Shown: piece after piece, positions 48,672-57,133 of the stretch
Position numbering within the stretch: the stretch's first letter is position 1
Layout of the letters: each line of letters starts with the position of its first letter
From: JAMXLO01 sp963696645
Lineage (GTDB): Bacteria; Pseudomonadota; Alphaproteobacteria; Acetobacterales; Acetobacteraceae
NCBI GenBank assembly: GCA_963696645.1
Contig: CAVOKY010000002.1
Span: forward strand, 1-64,000
DNA length: 64,000 nt
Reading direction: 5' to 3'
Notes under the pieces: generated by a model
Told to the model about the DNA's origin: nothing
Databases searched by the model: none
The model's input: only the letters and a program-made list of their open reading frames with translations
Position numbers and translations under genes: made by a program

Positions 48672-49844
48672 GGCAGCACGTGCTCCGAGCGTGGCAGCGG
48701 CGGCGCCGAACAGCCCGAGCCGCTGGGCGTCGGGCCCGCGGGTATCGACCTCGGCGGTCACCGACAGCCCGGCGCGGAGCCAGCCGGCGCGCGCGGCCTG
48801 GGCTGGATCCAGCGTGATCTTGACCGGCACGCGCTGCACCACCTTGGTGAAGTTGCCGGTGGCGTTCTCCGGCGGCAGCAGGCTGAACAGCGCGCCGGTC
48901 GCCGGCGCCAGGCTGTTCACCCGGCCGTCCACCGCCATGTCGGTGTCGATATCGGGGATCAGCCGCGACCTTCATGCCGGCGTGCATGCGGCGGAGCTGC
49001 GTCTCCTTGAAGTTGGCGACGACGTAGAGCTGGCCGGGCAGCGGCGCCACCGCGATGAGTTGCGCGCCCGGCTGCACATGCTGGCCAAGCTCGGCGGCGC
49101 GGTTGCCGACGATGCCGTCGAACGGCGCGCGGATCACCGTGTAGGCGAGGTTGTTCTCGGCCAATTGCACCGCGGCGGCGGCGTTCTGCTGGCGGGCCTT
49201 GGCCTGGATCACCTGCGCCTGGAACACGGCGAGCTGCTGTTCGGCCGCGGCCTTCTGCGCCTGGGCAGAGACCACGGCGGCGTTCGCCTTGCGCGCGTCG
49301 GCGATCGCCTGGTCGTTGGACTGGCGCGAGGCCCAGCCGCCGGCGACCAGCGATCCCGAACGCGTCGGCATCCGCGCTGGCCCGCGCCTGTTCGGCCTGC
49401 GCCTGGGCGATGGCGGCCTGCGCCGCCTCGATGGTGGCCTGTTGCTGGGCCACCTGGCGCTGTGCGGTCTCGATCGCCGCGGTCGCCTCGGCGGCGCTCG
49501 CGACGGCCTGGGCGAGCCGGGCGCGCCAGTCGGCGGGATCCAGCACGATCAGCGGGTCGCCGGCGTGGACGCGCTGGTTGTCGGCGACCTTGATGGCGGC
49601 GACGTCGCCCTCGATGCGCGGGCCCAGCACGGCGATGTCGCCCTGGACGTAGGCGTTGTCGGTGCTTTCGATGTAGCGGCCCTCGGTGAACCACCAGGAG
49701 GCGGTGACGCCGATGGCCACGACCGCCGCGAGTGCCGCCGCCGGGCGCCATAGCCGGCGCAGACCGTCGGCTGGGCCGCGGAGGCGTCGCACGCGTCTGG
49801 CTGTCCGCCGGTATGGCCAGCGGCTTTTCCGGGATGGCGTTCAT
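48668..49844 (-). CDS. emrA: EmrA/HlyD-type efflux adaptor, frameshifted
   Basis: A membrane-fusion protein. It starts MNAIPEKPLAIPADSQ at 49844 with GAGGAG upstream. It changes frame near 49760, then shows the anchor helix and RYIESTDNAYVQGDIAVLGPRIEGDV (EmrA signature). An alpha-helical hairpin with many Gln/Ala follows, a shift near 49350, then NNLAYTVIRAPFDGIVGNRA, LPGQLYVVANFKETQLRRMHAGM, a shift near 48960, and VPVKITLDPAQAARAGWLRAGLSV. The correct stop (TGA 48668-48670) is reached only if a further extra base upstream is removed. Corrected length about 390 residues. Confidence 0.85.
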
Positions 49845-49857
49845 TCTGGGCTCCTCT

Positions 49858-49876
49858 GAACTGAACGGTTCAGTTC
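49858..49876. promoter_or_regulatory. palindromic operator 1 for the TetR regulator
   Basis: GAACTGAAC-G-GTTCAGTTC, a perfect 19-base inverted repeat lying 14 bp upstream of the emrA start and touching its Shine-Dalgarno. Repressor bound here would block the end of the promoter or translation initiation region. It is the same core as operator 2. Confidence 0.85.
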
Positions 49877-49918
49877 TGCGCAGAGGATGGCCAGCGCGGC
49901 ATCGGCCGGGTCAAGGAT

Positions 49919-49937
49919 AAACTGAACGGTTCAGTTT
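49919..49937. promoter_or_regulatory. palindromic operator 2 for the TetR regulator
   Basis: AAACTGAAC-G-GTTCAGTTT, a perfect 19-base inverted repeat centred 61 bp from operator 1 and 53 bp upstream of the tetR start. A TTGACC (minus strand, 49914-49909) between the two sites is a possible -35 box for emrA. The symmetric pair suggests one regulator controlling both directions. Confidence 0.85.
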
Positions 49938-49989
49938 AATGTGTCTTGGCTCTTGCAAACGCCGGTGCAGGTCGGCCCAATTATGCGCC

Positions 49990-50624
49990 ATGAGCGAAAC
50001 GGCCGAGCTTCGTCACGACAGCGAGTCGCCGAAGCGCCAGCTCGTGCTGGACGCCGCCACGGCGCTGTTCATGGCGCAGGGCTACGGGGCCGTCAGCATG
50101 GACGCGATCGCCCGCGCCGCCGGTGTGTCCAAGGCGACGCTGTACGCCTATTTCAGCTCCAAGGACCAGTTGTTCGCCACCATCATCGGCGAGGCGTGCC
50201 GGCAGAACATCGGGATGGCGAACTTCCTGCCGGGCGGCGATACCGACGTGCGGGCGGCGCTCACCGCCTTCGCCGGTCAGATGCTGCGGTTCCTGTTGGA
50301 GGACAAGGCGCTCGCCATCCATCGCGTGGTGATCAGCGAGAGCGTGCGGTTTCCCGAACTCGGCCGCGCCTTCTACGACAACGGCCCCGGCGTGTTTCGC
50401 CGCGTGTTCGGTGAATGGCTGGCTGGCCGAGACAATGGCGGGGCGGCTGGCCGTGCGCCGAGCCAGCCATCGCGGCCGACCAGTTCATCGGCCTGCTGCG
50501 CGGCGGGCTTTACCTGCGCGCGACATTGGGTCTCGCACCGCCGCCCACCGAGGCGGAGATCGATGCCTGCGTGGTCGCGGCGGTGGCAACCTTCCTGAAG
50601 GCATACGCGCCGCCTAGCGGCTGA
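49990..50624 (+). CDS. TetR/AcrR-family transcriptional repressor, frameshifted
   Basis: About 210 residues after correction. The N-terminal HTH reads KRQLVLDAATALFMAQGYGAVSMDAIARAAGVSKATLYAYFSSKDQLFATII (in part), a textbook TetR DNA-binding domain. The C-terminal ligand domain contains ALAIHRVVISESVRFPELGRAFYDNGP, breaks near 50430 and 50450, and resumes as IAADQFIGLLRGGLYLRATLGL. It is divergent from emrAB with two identical-core palindromes between, so it is very probably their repressor and autoregulated. Confidence 0.88.
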
Positions 50625-50766
50625 CCGCCGTTATTGGCCGCTGGCCGGTGCATGGGCGCGCAGAGGTTGGCGAGTCGCATTCCGACCGAATGCGTGTGAA
50701 GACGCTGTCCTGCGGAACGGGCAGGACCTGATCGATCCGCGTCGTTTCAGGCGGTCCGACAGCGCG

Positions 50767-51108
50767 CTAATTGCTGACCGTGGGCGCGGGCGTCGCCGAC
50801 TGATGGTGCAAGGTGTGCTGCATCTTGTTGTAGGCGCGGATGTCATCCTCGGTGATGTAGCCCTTTTTGTCCTGATCGATCGCAGCGAAGTGCTTGGCGA
50901 TCGTCTTGTAGCCGGTCTTCGCCTGTTCCTCCGTCAGGTGGCCGTCGTGCGTGACATTGGCCTGCTGGAAGTGCTGGTCCATCGTCAACCGTGAGTGCGT
51001 CGAGTGCGTCGAGTGCGTCGAGTGCGTCGAAGTGCCGGCGGCGGCAGTCTGGGCGTGCGCGGGCAAAGCCAGCAGTGGCAACGCGAGCAATGCGAACAGG
51101 ATGCGCAT
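50767..51108 (-). CDS. secreted EF-hand protein with Ser-Thr-His repeats
   Basis: 113 residues with signal peptide MRILFALLALPLLALPAHAQ. Then a (Ser-Thr-His)n tract from the 9-bp tandem repeat at 50993-51028, then two EF-hand-like loops: NVTHDGHLTEEQ (degenerate) and DQDKKGYITEDD, which fits the D-x-D-x-x-G-x-I-x-x-x-D/E pattern. A periplasmic calcium-binding or sensing role is likely. The His repeat could bind metal. It is a single-gene unit. Confidence 0.75.
   Translation of the reverse strand: MRILFALLALPLLALPAHAQTAAAGTSTHSTHSTHSTHSRLTMDQHFQQANVTHDGHLTEEQAKTGYKTIAKHFAAIDQDKKGYITEDDIRAYNKMQHTLHHQSATPAPTVSN
50993..51028. repeat. 9-bp tandem repeat inside the EF-hand gene
   Basis: Four perfect copies of gagtgcgtc, encoding (Ser/Thr-His) units on the minus strand. 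Copy number may vary between strains by slippage without changing frame. Confidence 0.8.
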
Positions 51109-51221
51109 GGTGGGACCTTTGCAAGCGGACGATGCTCGGCAGATTGCCAGTCCCGACCTAACAGATTGCTAATGGTATCGGCTGCCCTGGCCCTGCGGGT
51201 GCAGATACTGCTGACGCGGGT

Positions 51222-51693
51222 TCAGCTCTTGACGGGCTCGGGCGGAGCGTCGGGGACGATGGGCGGGCCGTAAACCTCGCGCGCGCGCTTCTGGAATGCG
51301 CCGACCATGCGACGCACCGCCTCGTTGAACACCACGCCGATCGCCGCCTGCAGGATGCGGCTGCGGAATTCGAAATCGACGAAGAAGTCCACCTCGCAGC
51401 CTTGCGGGTGGGGCGATGAATTCCCACTGGTTGTTCAGATAGCGGAACGGGCCGTTCTCGTAGCGCACCTTCACCCGCTGCGGCCGATCCAGCGTGACGC
51501 GGCTGGTGAAGGTTTCGCGGAACGGGCCGAAGCCGATGGTGAGGTCGGCGACCAGTTCGTTGCCGGTGCGGCTGCGCACGCGGGCGGCGACGCACCAGGG
51601 CAGGAACTGCGGGTATTTGCCGACATCGGCCACGAGGTCGAACAACTGGTCGGGCCGGTAGGGGACGATCTGGCGCTCGGCGTGGGTAGGCAT
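51222..51693 (-). CDS. RatA/COQ10-family SRPBCC protein, one frameshift
   Basis: About 156 residues: MPTHAERQIVPYRPDQLFDLVADVGKYPQFLPWCVAARV, LVADLTIGFGPFRETFTSRV and YLNNQWEFIAP. One extra base near 51411 (gcggggcgatg region), then DFFVDFEFRSRILQAAIGVVFNEAVRRM. This is the START-like family of coenzyme-Q-binding COQ10 proteins, also annotated as RatA toxins. In alphaproteobacteria it is usually beside lipA, as here, which supports a role in respiratory-chain quinone handling. Confidence 0.88.
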
Positions 51694-51730
51694 CAGGCAT
51701 ATATCGGCGCGATATCCGCGGCCATCCGCG

Positions 51731-51820
51731 CTGTCATGGCGTGCCGGAGGCGCGGCAATCTTCGGCCAGTTCAGCACTGCGTCGGGGATTGCCGCGTCGC
51801 TGCGCTCCTCGCAACGACAG
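51731..51820. repeat. palindromic intergenic repeat, family A, diverged copy
   Basis: The right arm GCTGCGCTCCTCGCAACGACAG (ending 51820) matches the repeat at 13945-14035. The left arm CTGTCATGGCG..CGGCAATCTTC is more diverged. It lies between the RatA-like gene and lipA, both on the minus strand. Confidence 0.6.
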
Positions 51821-51834
51821 TGGACTGGGGCCGG

Positions 51835-52798
51835 TCATTGTGCTGCCAACTTCGCCTCGCGCGCCGCGCGAAGCGCGGCGAAGTCGGCATCCGCGTGGTA
51901 CGAGCTGCGGGTCAGCGGGGTGGCGGACACCAGCAGGAAACCCTTGCCGCGCGCCAGCGGCGGCGTAGTCGGCGAATTCGTCCGGCGTGACGAAGCGGTC
52001 GATCGCGGCGTGCTTCACGGTGGGCTGGAGGTACTGGCCGATGGTGAGGAAATCCACCTCCGCGATGCGCAGGTCGTCCATCACCTGCATGATCTCGATG
52101 CGGGATTCGCCGAGGCCCGACCATCAGGCCGGACTTGGTGAAGATGCCGGGGTCGAGCTGCTTCACCTGGTGCAGCAGGTGAGCGAGGCGAAGTAGCGCG
52201 CGCCGGGACGGATGGTGGGATACAGCCGCGGCACGGTCTCCAGGTTGTGGTTGTAGACGTCGGGGCGGGCAGCCACCACGGTTTCGATGGCGCCGGGCTT
52301 GCGCAGGAAATCCGGCGTCAGGACCTCGATCGTGGTGGCGGGCGCGGCGGCGCGGATGGCGCGGATGGTGGCGGCGAAATGGGCGGCTCCGCCGTCGGGC
52401 AGGTCGTCGCGATCCACCGAGGTGATGACGACGTGCTGCAGGCCGAGCTTCGCCACGGCGTCGGCGACGCGGGCGGGTTCGTCGGCGGCGAGCGCGTCGG
52501 GCTGGCCGGTGCGCACGTTGCAGAAGGCGCAGGCGCGGGTGCAGGTGTCGCCCATGATCATCATGGTGGCGTGGCGCTGGGACCAGCACTCGCCGATGTT
52601 GGGGCAGGCGGCTTCCTCGCAGACCGTGACCAGGCGGTTGGCGCGCATCAGGGCGCGGGTCTCGTGGTAGATCGGATGGGTGGGCGCCTTCACCCTGATC
52701 CAGGCGGGCTTGCGCTGGATCGGGTTGTCCGGCCGGTGCGCCTTCTCGGGATGGCGCGGCGGCGCGGTGCGGTGGTCGATGACGAGGCGGGTTGCCAT
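51835..52798 (-). CDS. lipA: lipoyl synthase, frameshifted
   Basis: A radical SAM enzyme inserting two sulfurs into octanoyl groups of lipoyl-dependent enzymes. The start MATRLVIDHRTAPP is at 52798. The auxiliary-cluster motif is CEEAACPNIGEC and the radical SAM motif CTRACAFCNV (C-x3-C-x2-C). Then QHVVITSVDRDDLPDGGAAHFA, TIEVLTPDFL and YNHNLETVPRLYPTIRPGA. Frame changes near 52180, 52108 and 51955, after which FLTIGQYLQPTVKHAAIDRFVTPDEF and the end EAKLAAQ can be read. Corrected length about 320 residues, normal. Confidence 0.92.
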
Positions 52799-53324
52799 GG
52801 CTGGGGTAGATGTGGCGGGCGGGGGAGGGGGCGTCAAGCTGCTTCAGGTTGTTTGACAGTTAGGCGGCAAAGCGCACACTCGCGGTTGCCGACTGGCAGA
52901 GCGGGAACGCGACGGCCGCCTGTCTACCCGCTCTTACCGGCTCTCCGGTGCGGCGTCGTTTGGGCGGTCCATCATCTGTGCTGCGCGCCCAACCGCATCC
53001 CCGGTGGTTTATACCATGTACTGTAATGATTGACCGACAGGTCGGCTCCACTCGTCATGTCGACGAAGGTCGGCATCCACGTCTTTACACCGCTGCGATC
53101 GGCAGACACGTGGATGGCGGGCCGTCGCCCGCCATGACGGGGGTCGCGTGTGCGAGAGTCATTCATAGTGACGCTTGGTATTGGCGCACATCTCGGCGTA
53201 CGGATGCTGTCATCTCTTCAAAGTTGGCAAATCCGCAGCAACCCGATAGTCAGACCTGGCAACCACCTATGCGATCAACCCAGATCGCCGGTCGATTGGT
53301 ATCTGTCTCCAATGAGGGGCCCCG
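52799..53324. other. 526-bp intergenic region at the edge of the unusual cluster
   Basis: Contains the second copy of the 134-bp dispersed repeat (53012-53145) and otherwise no recognisable gene. Sequence to the right of the repeat is visibly less GC-rich than the flanking housekeeping genes. It may mark one boundary of an acquired segment that reaches to about 57.2 kb. Confidence 0.45.
53012..53145 (-). repeat. dispersed 134-bp repeat, copy 2
   Basis: In inverse orientation to the copy at 2821-2954. Shared landmarks in order are TGTAATGATTGA, AGGTCGGC, ACTCGTCATG.CGACGAAGGT, CATCCACGTC, GCTGCGATC, CGTGGATGGCGGGCC and GCCCGCCATGACGGGGG. The CCCGCCAT/ATGGCGGG part forms a hairpin. Confidence 0.7.
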
Positions 53325-54089
53325 TTGAAGCCATTCGCTTCTCTCACGACGGACGAATTGGGGATGCTCGCCAACCTCTCCTGTACGCATCCCGTTTTCC
53401 GCGTCTATGTGTCTGATGCCCGAGCGGCAACCCACGACGGGGCCACAAACCGCACCGCGATGGTCGGACTGGATGGCCTCGGCGCGGCACTGGGTATTGT
53501 GTTTGAGCGTATGGAGGTGCGCACGATCGTCGGCCGCCTATCTCCAACTGAAGAGTCGGCCATCGCCGACCTCCCTCACGCGGGCGAGCTCCATGTGGAT
53601 CGCCGCGCGGCCGCCCGGATCAGAGAGCGGCTGGGTCGTCGCGTGATCGCCGCCCACGAACTCCGGTACTATGCTTTGGCGCGGCGACCCGTGCATGCCC
53701 CCGATCCGCGGTGCACTCGCCTTGGAAGCGAATCCCTTGAGATGATCACGGAATTCTTTGCGTCACACTATCCGGGGACCATCTTTTCCCCCTGGATGCT
53801 TGACCGTCTGTTCCTGGGCATCGTCGAGCATGGCGAGCTCGTGGCTTGCGGGGGCGTGGTGGCCGCCGCAGACGGTATTTCGAATGTCGGCAATTTTCTG
53901 ACGGCACCGGGCGCGCGCGGCCGGGGTTTGTGTCGCGCCATCGCTACCTCCTTGGCTCACCAGCTGTTCGATCAAGGCATGTCGCAGGTCACGCTCGGCA
54001 CGACCGAAGACAATATAGCTGCATGCAGGGCATACGAAGCGACCGGTTTTCGGTGTTTCGATCGCCGGCTGCAGCTTGACCTGTGCTGA
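53325..54089 (+). CDS. GNAT-family N-acetyltransferase
   Basis: 254 residues. The C-terminal half is a GNAT domain: acetyl-CoA-binding motif APGARGRGLCRAIATSLAHQLFDQG (in part; the R-G-R-G-L loop), preceded by ELVACGGVVAAADGISNVGNFLT and followed by GTTEDNIAACRAYEATGFRCFDRRL. The N-terminal 120 residues are unfamiliar. The start is a TTG at 53325 with a GAGG upstream; the next in-frame ATG is at 53364. It converges with the radical SAM gene, the two stops being 2 bp apart. It could acetylate the product of that cluster or protect against it. Confidence 0.8.
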   Translation: MKPFASLTTDELGMLANLSCTHPVFRVYVSDARAATHDGATNRTAMVGLDGLGAALGIVFERMEVRTIVGRLSPTEESAIADLPHAGELHVDRRAAARIRERLGRRVIAAHELRYYALARRPVHAPDPRCTRLGSESLEMITEFFASHYPGTIFSPWMLDRLFLGIVEHGELVACGGVVAAADGISNVGNFLTAPGARGRGLCRAIATSLAHQLFDQGMSQVTLGTTEDNIAACRAYEATGFRCFDRRLQLDLC

Positions 54090-54091
54090 AC

Positions 54092-55791
54092 CTACTGGGC
54101 CGCTGAAAGAGCCAGCGGCGCTACTCCCACGGGGGTTCCGCCCTGAGTATGGCGCAGAATATCTCTCATGATGGCGGTCAGCCGTGCTGTCCGTTGAACA
54201 AACGCTGCGATCAGCGACGCGATGGATTGCTCGGGAGCATCGCCGGCAACGGCGTCAATCAAGCCGAGAAGGTGGCTGCAGTAAGTGCTGTGAATGAGTT
54301 CGATCCCACGCGCGATCTCGATCCGGCAGGTCACTCCACGGCGGAGGGCCAATGCCGCTTCAGCTTTCGCATCACGCAATGCGAGGTCGAGTTCTCGGAT
54401 GCATGGATCATAGTAAGTTGTGAACTCGGCGACCCGTCCCACCAAGGGATCTTCGAATTTGTAGCCAGACGTTTTCCCAATCTCATGCGCGCCCGAAAAC
54501 AGCCCCTTTTGGATCATCTCTTCACGGAGCTCTGTTCCAGGATAGAGCTGAAGGCGTGTCACGAAGAAATCCCAGGTCGCTGCGCCGAAGTCGCGCAGGT
54601 AAATGGCGTTGGCTCGGAGTTCATTCAAATTCATCGACGGATCGAACATTATGAAGCCGCTGGCATCGTATGTAATGCCGTGCGCTCGCATAAGCTCGAT
54701 GGCTTCGCTGTTGGCGTTGCTCGAATTCTGCTTGTCGTAGCGCTGCAGAATACGATCGACACCCGACTCAATGCCCATCTCAATCGACCACAATCCAACC
54801 CCCACCAGCCGTGGCAGGAGCGCCTGGTTCGCCAGGATCGCGTCAGCCCGGGACATGCAATAGAACGGCACGACCAATCGCCGCCGCTCCATCTCCTCGA
54901 CGAACTCCGTCGCCCAGCGCCTGGAGGCAGTCGATGTTCCAAGGAAGATCACGTCCTGAAACTGGATGACGGGGTGAACCAGGTCGTTGTTGAGATAGGT
55001 CATCGCCAGGCGCTCGATCTCGTCGACGACGCTATTCGGCGACCGCCTGCGCCACACCCGTCCCCCGCCGAGTCGAAGGAAATCATGTGCGGTGCAGAAT
55101 TCGGCATCGGTGCGTACACCCGCGCCCTGTCAGGTACGGATACGCCTACGGGCTTGCCCGCGCCCAGGGCCATTTCCACGATGTCTTTGTGAGGCTCGGG
55201 AAGCGCGTCCAGGTCCTCGATGGAGGCGCGAAATCCCCCGTGGAGGAGCGCGTCGCCGTTGCCTCTCGCGAGGGCGCCGGCTACGGGCGCATCAAGGCTC
55301 GGGCGTTCTTCGCCCTGCCGCTGCTGGCAACCTATTGCAGCAAGCAGCGCGGCAAGAGTGGCCTCGCCTTCGCCCATCGCCACAGCATCGACCTCCGGAT
55401 GCTGTTCGAGGATGTTATTGGCATGGAATGTGGCGTGCTCGCCGCCCCATACACAGTAGACGTTCGGAAGTGCGGCCCTTACCCCTCGCGAGATTGCAAC
55501 GCAGTGTCCGTAGTCGGCGAAGGAATGGAGTGAGAGCCCCATCAAGCGGGGGTTCAGTTGAATCACGCAAGCCACAAGGCCGTTGTTGTCCAGGTCCAGA
55601 GCGTGAGCGTCCAGCACACGGACGGAGTAACCTTCTGCTCGCAGGTAAGCGGCGAGGTAGCCTACGCCGAGCGGGTCCTGGACGGGCGCCCCCAGGGGAA
55701 CAGCGCCATAGTCGCGGGGCCGAACAAGCACGATGTCTGGCCGAGACTGTTTCTCCCCTGCATGCAGCGCCAGGTCCGGACTGTCGGTCAC
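54092..55791 (-). CDS. cobalamin-binding radical SAM enzyme, two frameshifts
   Basis: About 565 residues. Residues about 18-150 are a B12-binding Rossmann domain: PDIVLVRPRDYGAVPLGAP, DPLGVGYLAAYLRAEGYSV, MGLSLHSFADYGHCVAIS and CVWGGEHATFHANNI, then AVAMGEGEATL. The radical SAM cluster motif is recovered as CTHRCEFC (about residue 224) only if one extra base is removed near 55133 and one at 55103. FQDVIFLGTS, GLWSIEMGIESGVDRILQRYD and FFVTRLQLYPGTELREEM are typical of the class. The C-terminal 120 residues are unassigned. The start GTG 55791 overlaps the stop of the repeat-protein gene (GTGA). Such enzymes methylate or rearrange unactivated carbons. Confidence 0.85.
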
Positions 55792-56283
55792 TTGCTGTCC
55801 TTGAGTTGATCTCCCGCCTGTTGCGCGGCCTGCCCGCTCAGCGCCAGCGCGCGCTTCACCTCGTCAGCCACGAGTTCACGCAGCGCGCTGCTCGAAGTGG
55901 AGGCGGCGGCAGCAGTCGCGGCATCCTGCAGGGCAACAGCCTTAGCGGCATCCTGCAACGAGCTGCGGATCTGAGGCGACGGCCTTCGCGGCATCCTGTA
56001 GCGCGACAGCCTTCGCGGCATCCTGTAGCGCGACAGCCTTCGCGGCATCCTGCAGCGCGACAGCCTTTGCGGCATCCTGCAGCGCGACAGCCTTTGCGGC
56101 ATCCTGCAGCGCGACGGCCTTCACGGCGTCCTGGATCGTCGCGACGGCCTTGGCCGCGTCGCTGAGTGCCTTGAGGGTTCGCCGGACCTCTGGAGCATCG
56201 AGCGCCTTTGCCGCGGCTTCGAGTTCCTCAATGGCCCGATCGATGTCCTGTGTGAGTTTGTCTTCCGGGGGCTTATCGGACAC
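55788..56283 (-). CDS. Ala-rich 9-residue-repeat protein, candidate modification substrate
   Basis: About 165 residues after removing one extra base near 55974. The start is GTG 56283 with a perfect AGGAGG 6 bases upstream. The N-terminal 55 residues (MSDKPPEDKLTQDIDRAIEE, then AAKALDAPEVRRTLKALSDA) are charged and helical. Residues about 56-100 are five near-identical VALQDAAKA units. Diverged units and a helical tail (ALRELVADEVKRALALSG) ending DQLKDSK follow. No Cys, signal peptide or membrane segment. The stop overlaps the radical SAM start, implying coupled synthesis. It could be a leader-plus-repeats precursor modified by the neighbouring enzymes, or a structural coiled-coil/phasin-like protein. 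I know no named family. Confidence 0.65.
55984..56118. repeat. 27-bp tandem repeat, five units
   Basis: Units begin at 55984, 56011, 56038, 56065 and 56092. Each is a variant of cttcgcggcatcctgtagcg followed by cgacagc, differing at one to three positions. Degenerate units extend to about 55917 and 56150. Encodes the VALQDAAKA repeats on the minus strand. Confidence 0.9.
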
Positions 56284-56389
56284 GCGAACCTCCTGCGATA
56301 TTGGGCGCGAAGGGAATACTGAAGGACGCGGAATGTCGCGGCGCCTAGTGAGTGCCCGCCTGCTCGCGTGATCAACGCACGATTGGGTA

Positions 56390-56419
56390 AGTTTGGGTCT
56401 CTCCCAGCCGGCGAGTCAA
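56390..56419 (-). promoter_or_regulatory. possible promoter of the repeat-protein / radical SAM unit
   Basis: In the 187-bp gap upstream of the repeat-protein gene, the minus strand reads TTGACT (56419-56414), an 18-base spacer and CAAACT (56395-56390). The -35 match is good and the -10 weak. It would allow expression independent of the oxygenase gene. Confidence 0.25.
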
Positions 56420-56470
56420 TACGCTGGTGCTGTTTCTGTAGCCGGTAGACACAAAGCGCTTGCGGAGCAT

Positions 56471-57133
56471 CTATGTGCCGCGGAGCCGATAGCAGTTGAC
56501 GGCGACAACTCGGTGCTGCCCACCCGCAACTGGGGTTACCTCATGTGGCAGTACGCCACCTAGCAGAACAGCGCTTTCCCTGACACCGAGAGGGACAGCC
56601 AGACCCATCGACTTACCCGCAGCGCGAACCTCGGACAGCGCTTGGCAGAAAAGATTGGGATATACCAGCAATCCTCCCATCGGCTGCTCTGTTAGACGCT
56701 CCGAGATACATGTGATCACTGCAATATCACAGCCTACGAAGTCGCGGTGCAGAGCAAAAAAGTCGCCCTCACGCTTGTAATAATGATAAGTGCCAACCCC
56801 GGTCGATGACACGGCGATACCACATATTTCGCTGATCGCGTCCGTGAACTGGCGCGAAGCGTGCAGCGCCCGGTGGACCTCGCCGCATGGCGAGGACCGC
56901 AATGCCCGGGCAGGGCTGCCCCCTCTGCCCTCTGTGCCATCGGAAATCGGCTGGATGGTCCGCTGTCCCAACGGACGCGCGCCCTCGGCCTCCGCTTTGA
57001 GGGCGTCGAGCAACCCCCGTCCGATCATGCCCGATACGGCCGCATAGCCCCCTTGGGACCATATTCTGGATGTCATCAGTGCCCTGGGCACCATTGGGCT
57101 GCTAATGTCTTCACAAACTGGCTCGACTTTCAT
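56471..57133 (-). CDS. 2-oxoglutarate/Fe(II)-dependent oxygenase (prolyl-hydroxylase-like)
   Basis: 220 residues. The facial triad is visible as H129-R-D131 (FFALHRDFVGCD) and H197 (GVLPHEVTPV), with R208 (GGQHRVVAVNCYRL) as the 2-oxoglutarate anchor. TYHYYKREGDF and MGGLLVYPNLFCQ complete the double-stranded beta-helix. The spacing matches 2OG-FeII_Oxy proteins that hydroxylate peptides or small molecules. The ATG at 57133 has GAGGAG upstream and overlaps the stop of the truncated methyltransferase frame (ATGA). It is the first complete gene of the minus-strand cluster; it probably modifies the repeat protein or a cluster product. Confidence 0.8.
   Translation of the reverse strand: MKVEPVCEDISSPMVPRALMTSRIWSQGGYAAVSGMIGRGLLDALKAEAEGARPLGQRTIQPISDGTEGRGGSPARALRSSPCGEVHRALHASRQFTDAISEICGIAVSSTGVGTYHYYKREGDFFALHRDFVGCDIAVITCISERLTEQPMGGLLVYPNLFCQALSEVRAAGKSMGLAVPLGVRESAVLLGGVLPHEVTPVAGGQHRVVAVNCYRLRGT

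Noticed and set aside
47123..48817. A 564-residue plus-strand frame opposite emrB
   Set aside because: Same shadow composition; the opposite strand encodes a clear 14-helix transporter.
54149..55192. A plus-strand frame opposite the radical SAM gene
   Set aside because: No recognisable domain. The minus strand carries the radical SAM and B12 motifs.
55984..56118. CRISPR array at the 27-bp repeats
   Set aside because: The repeats are directly adjacent without spacers and keep a protein reading frame, so they are coding tandem repeats.
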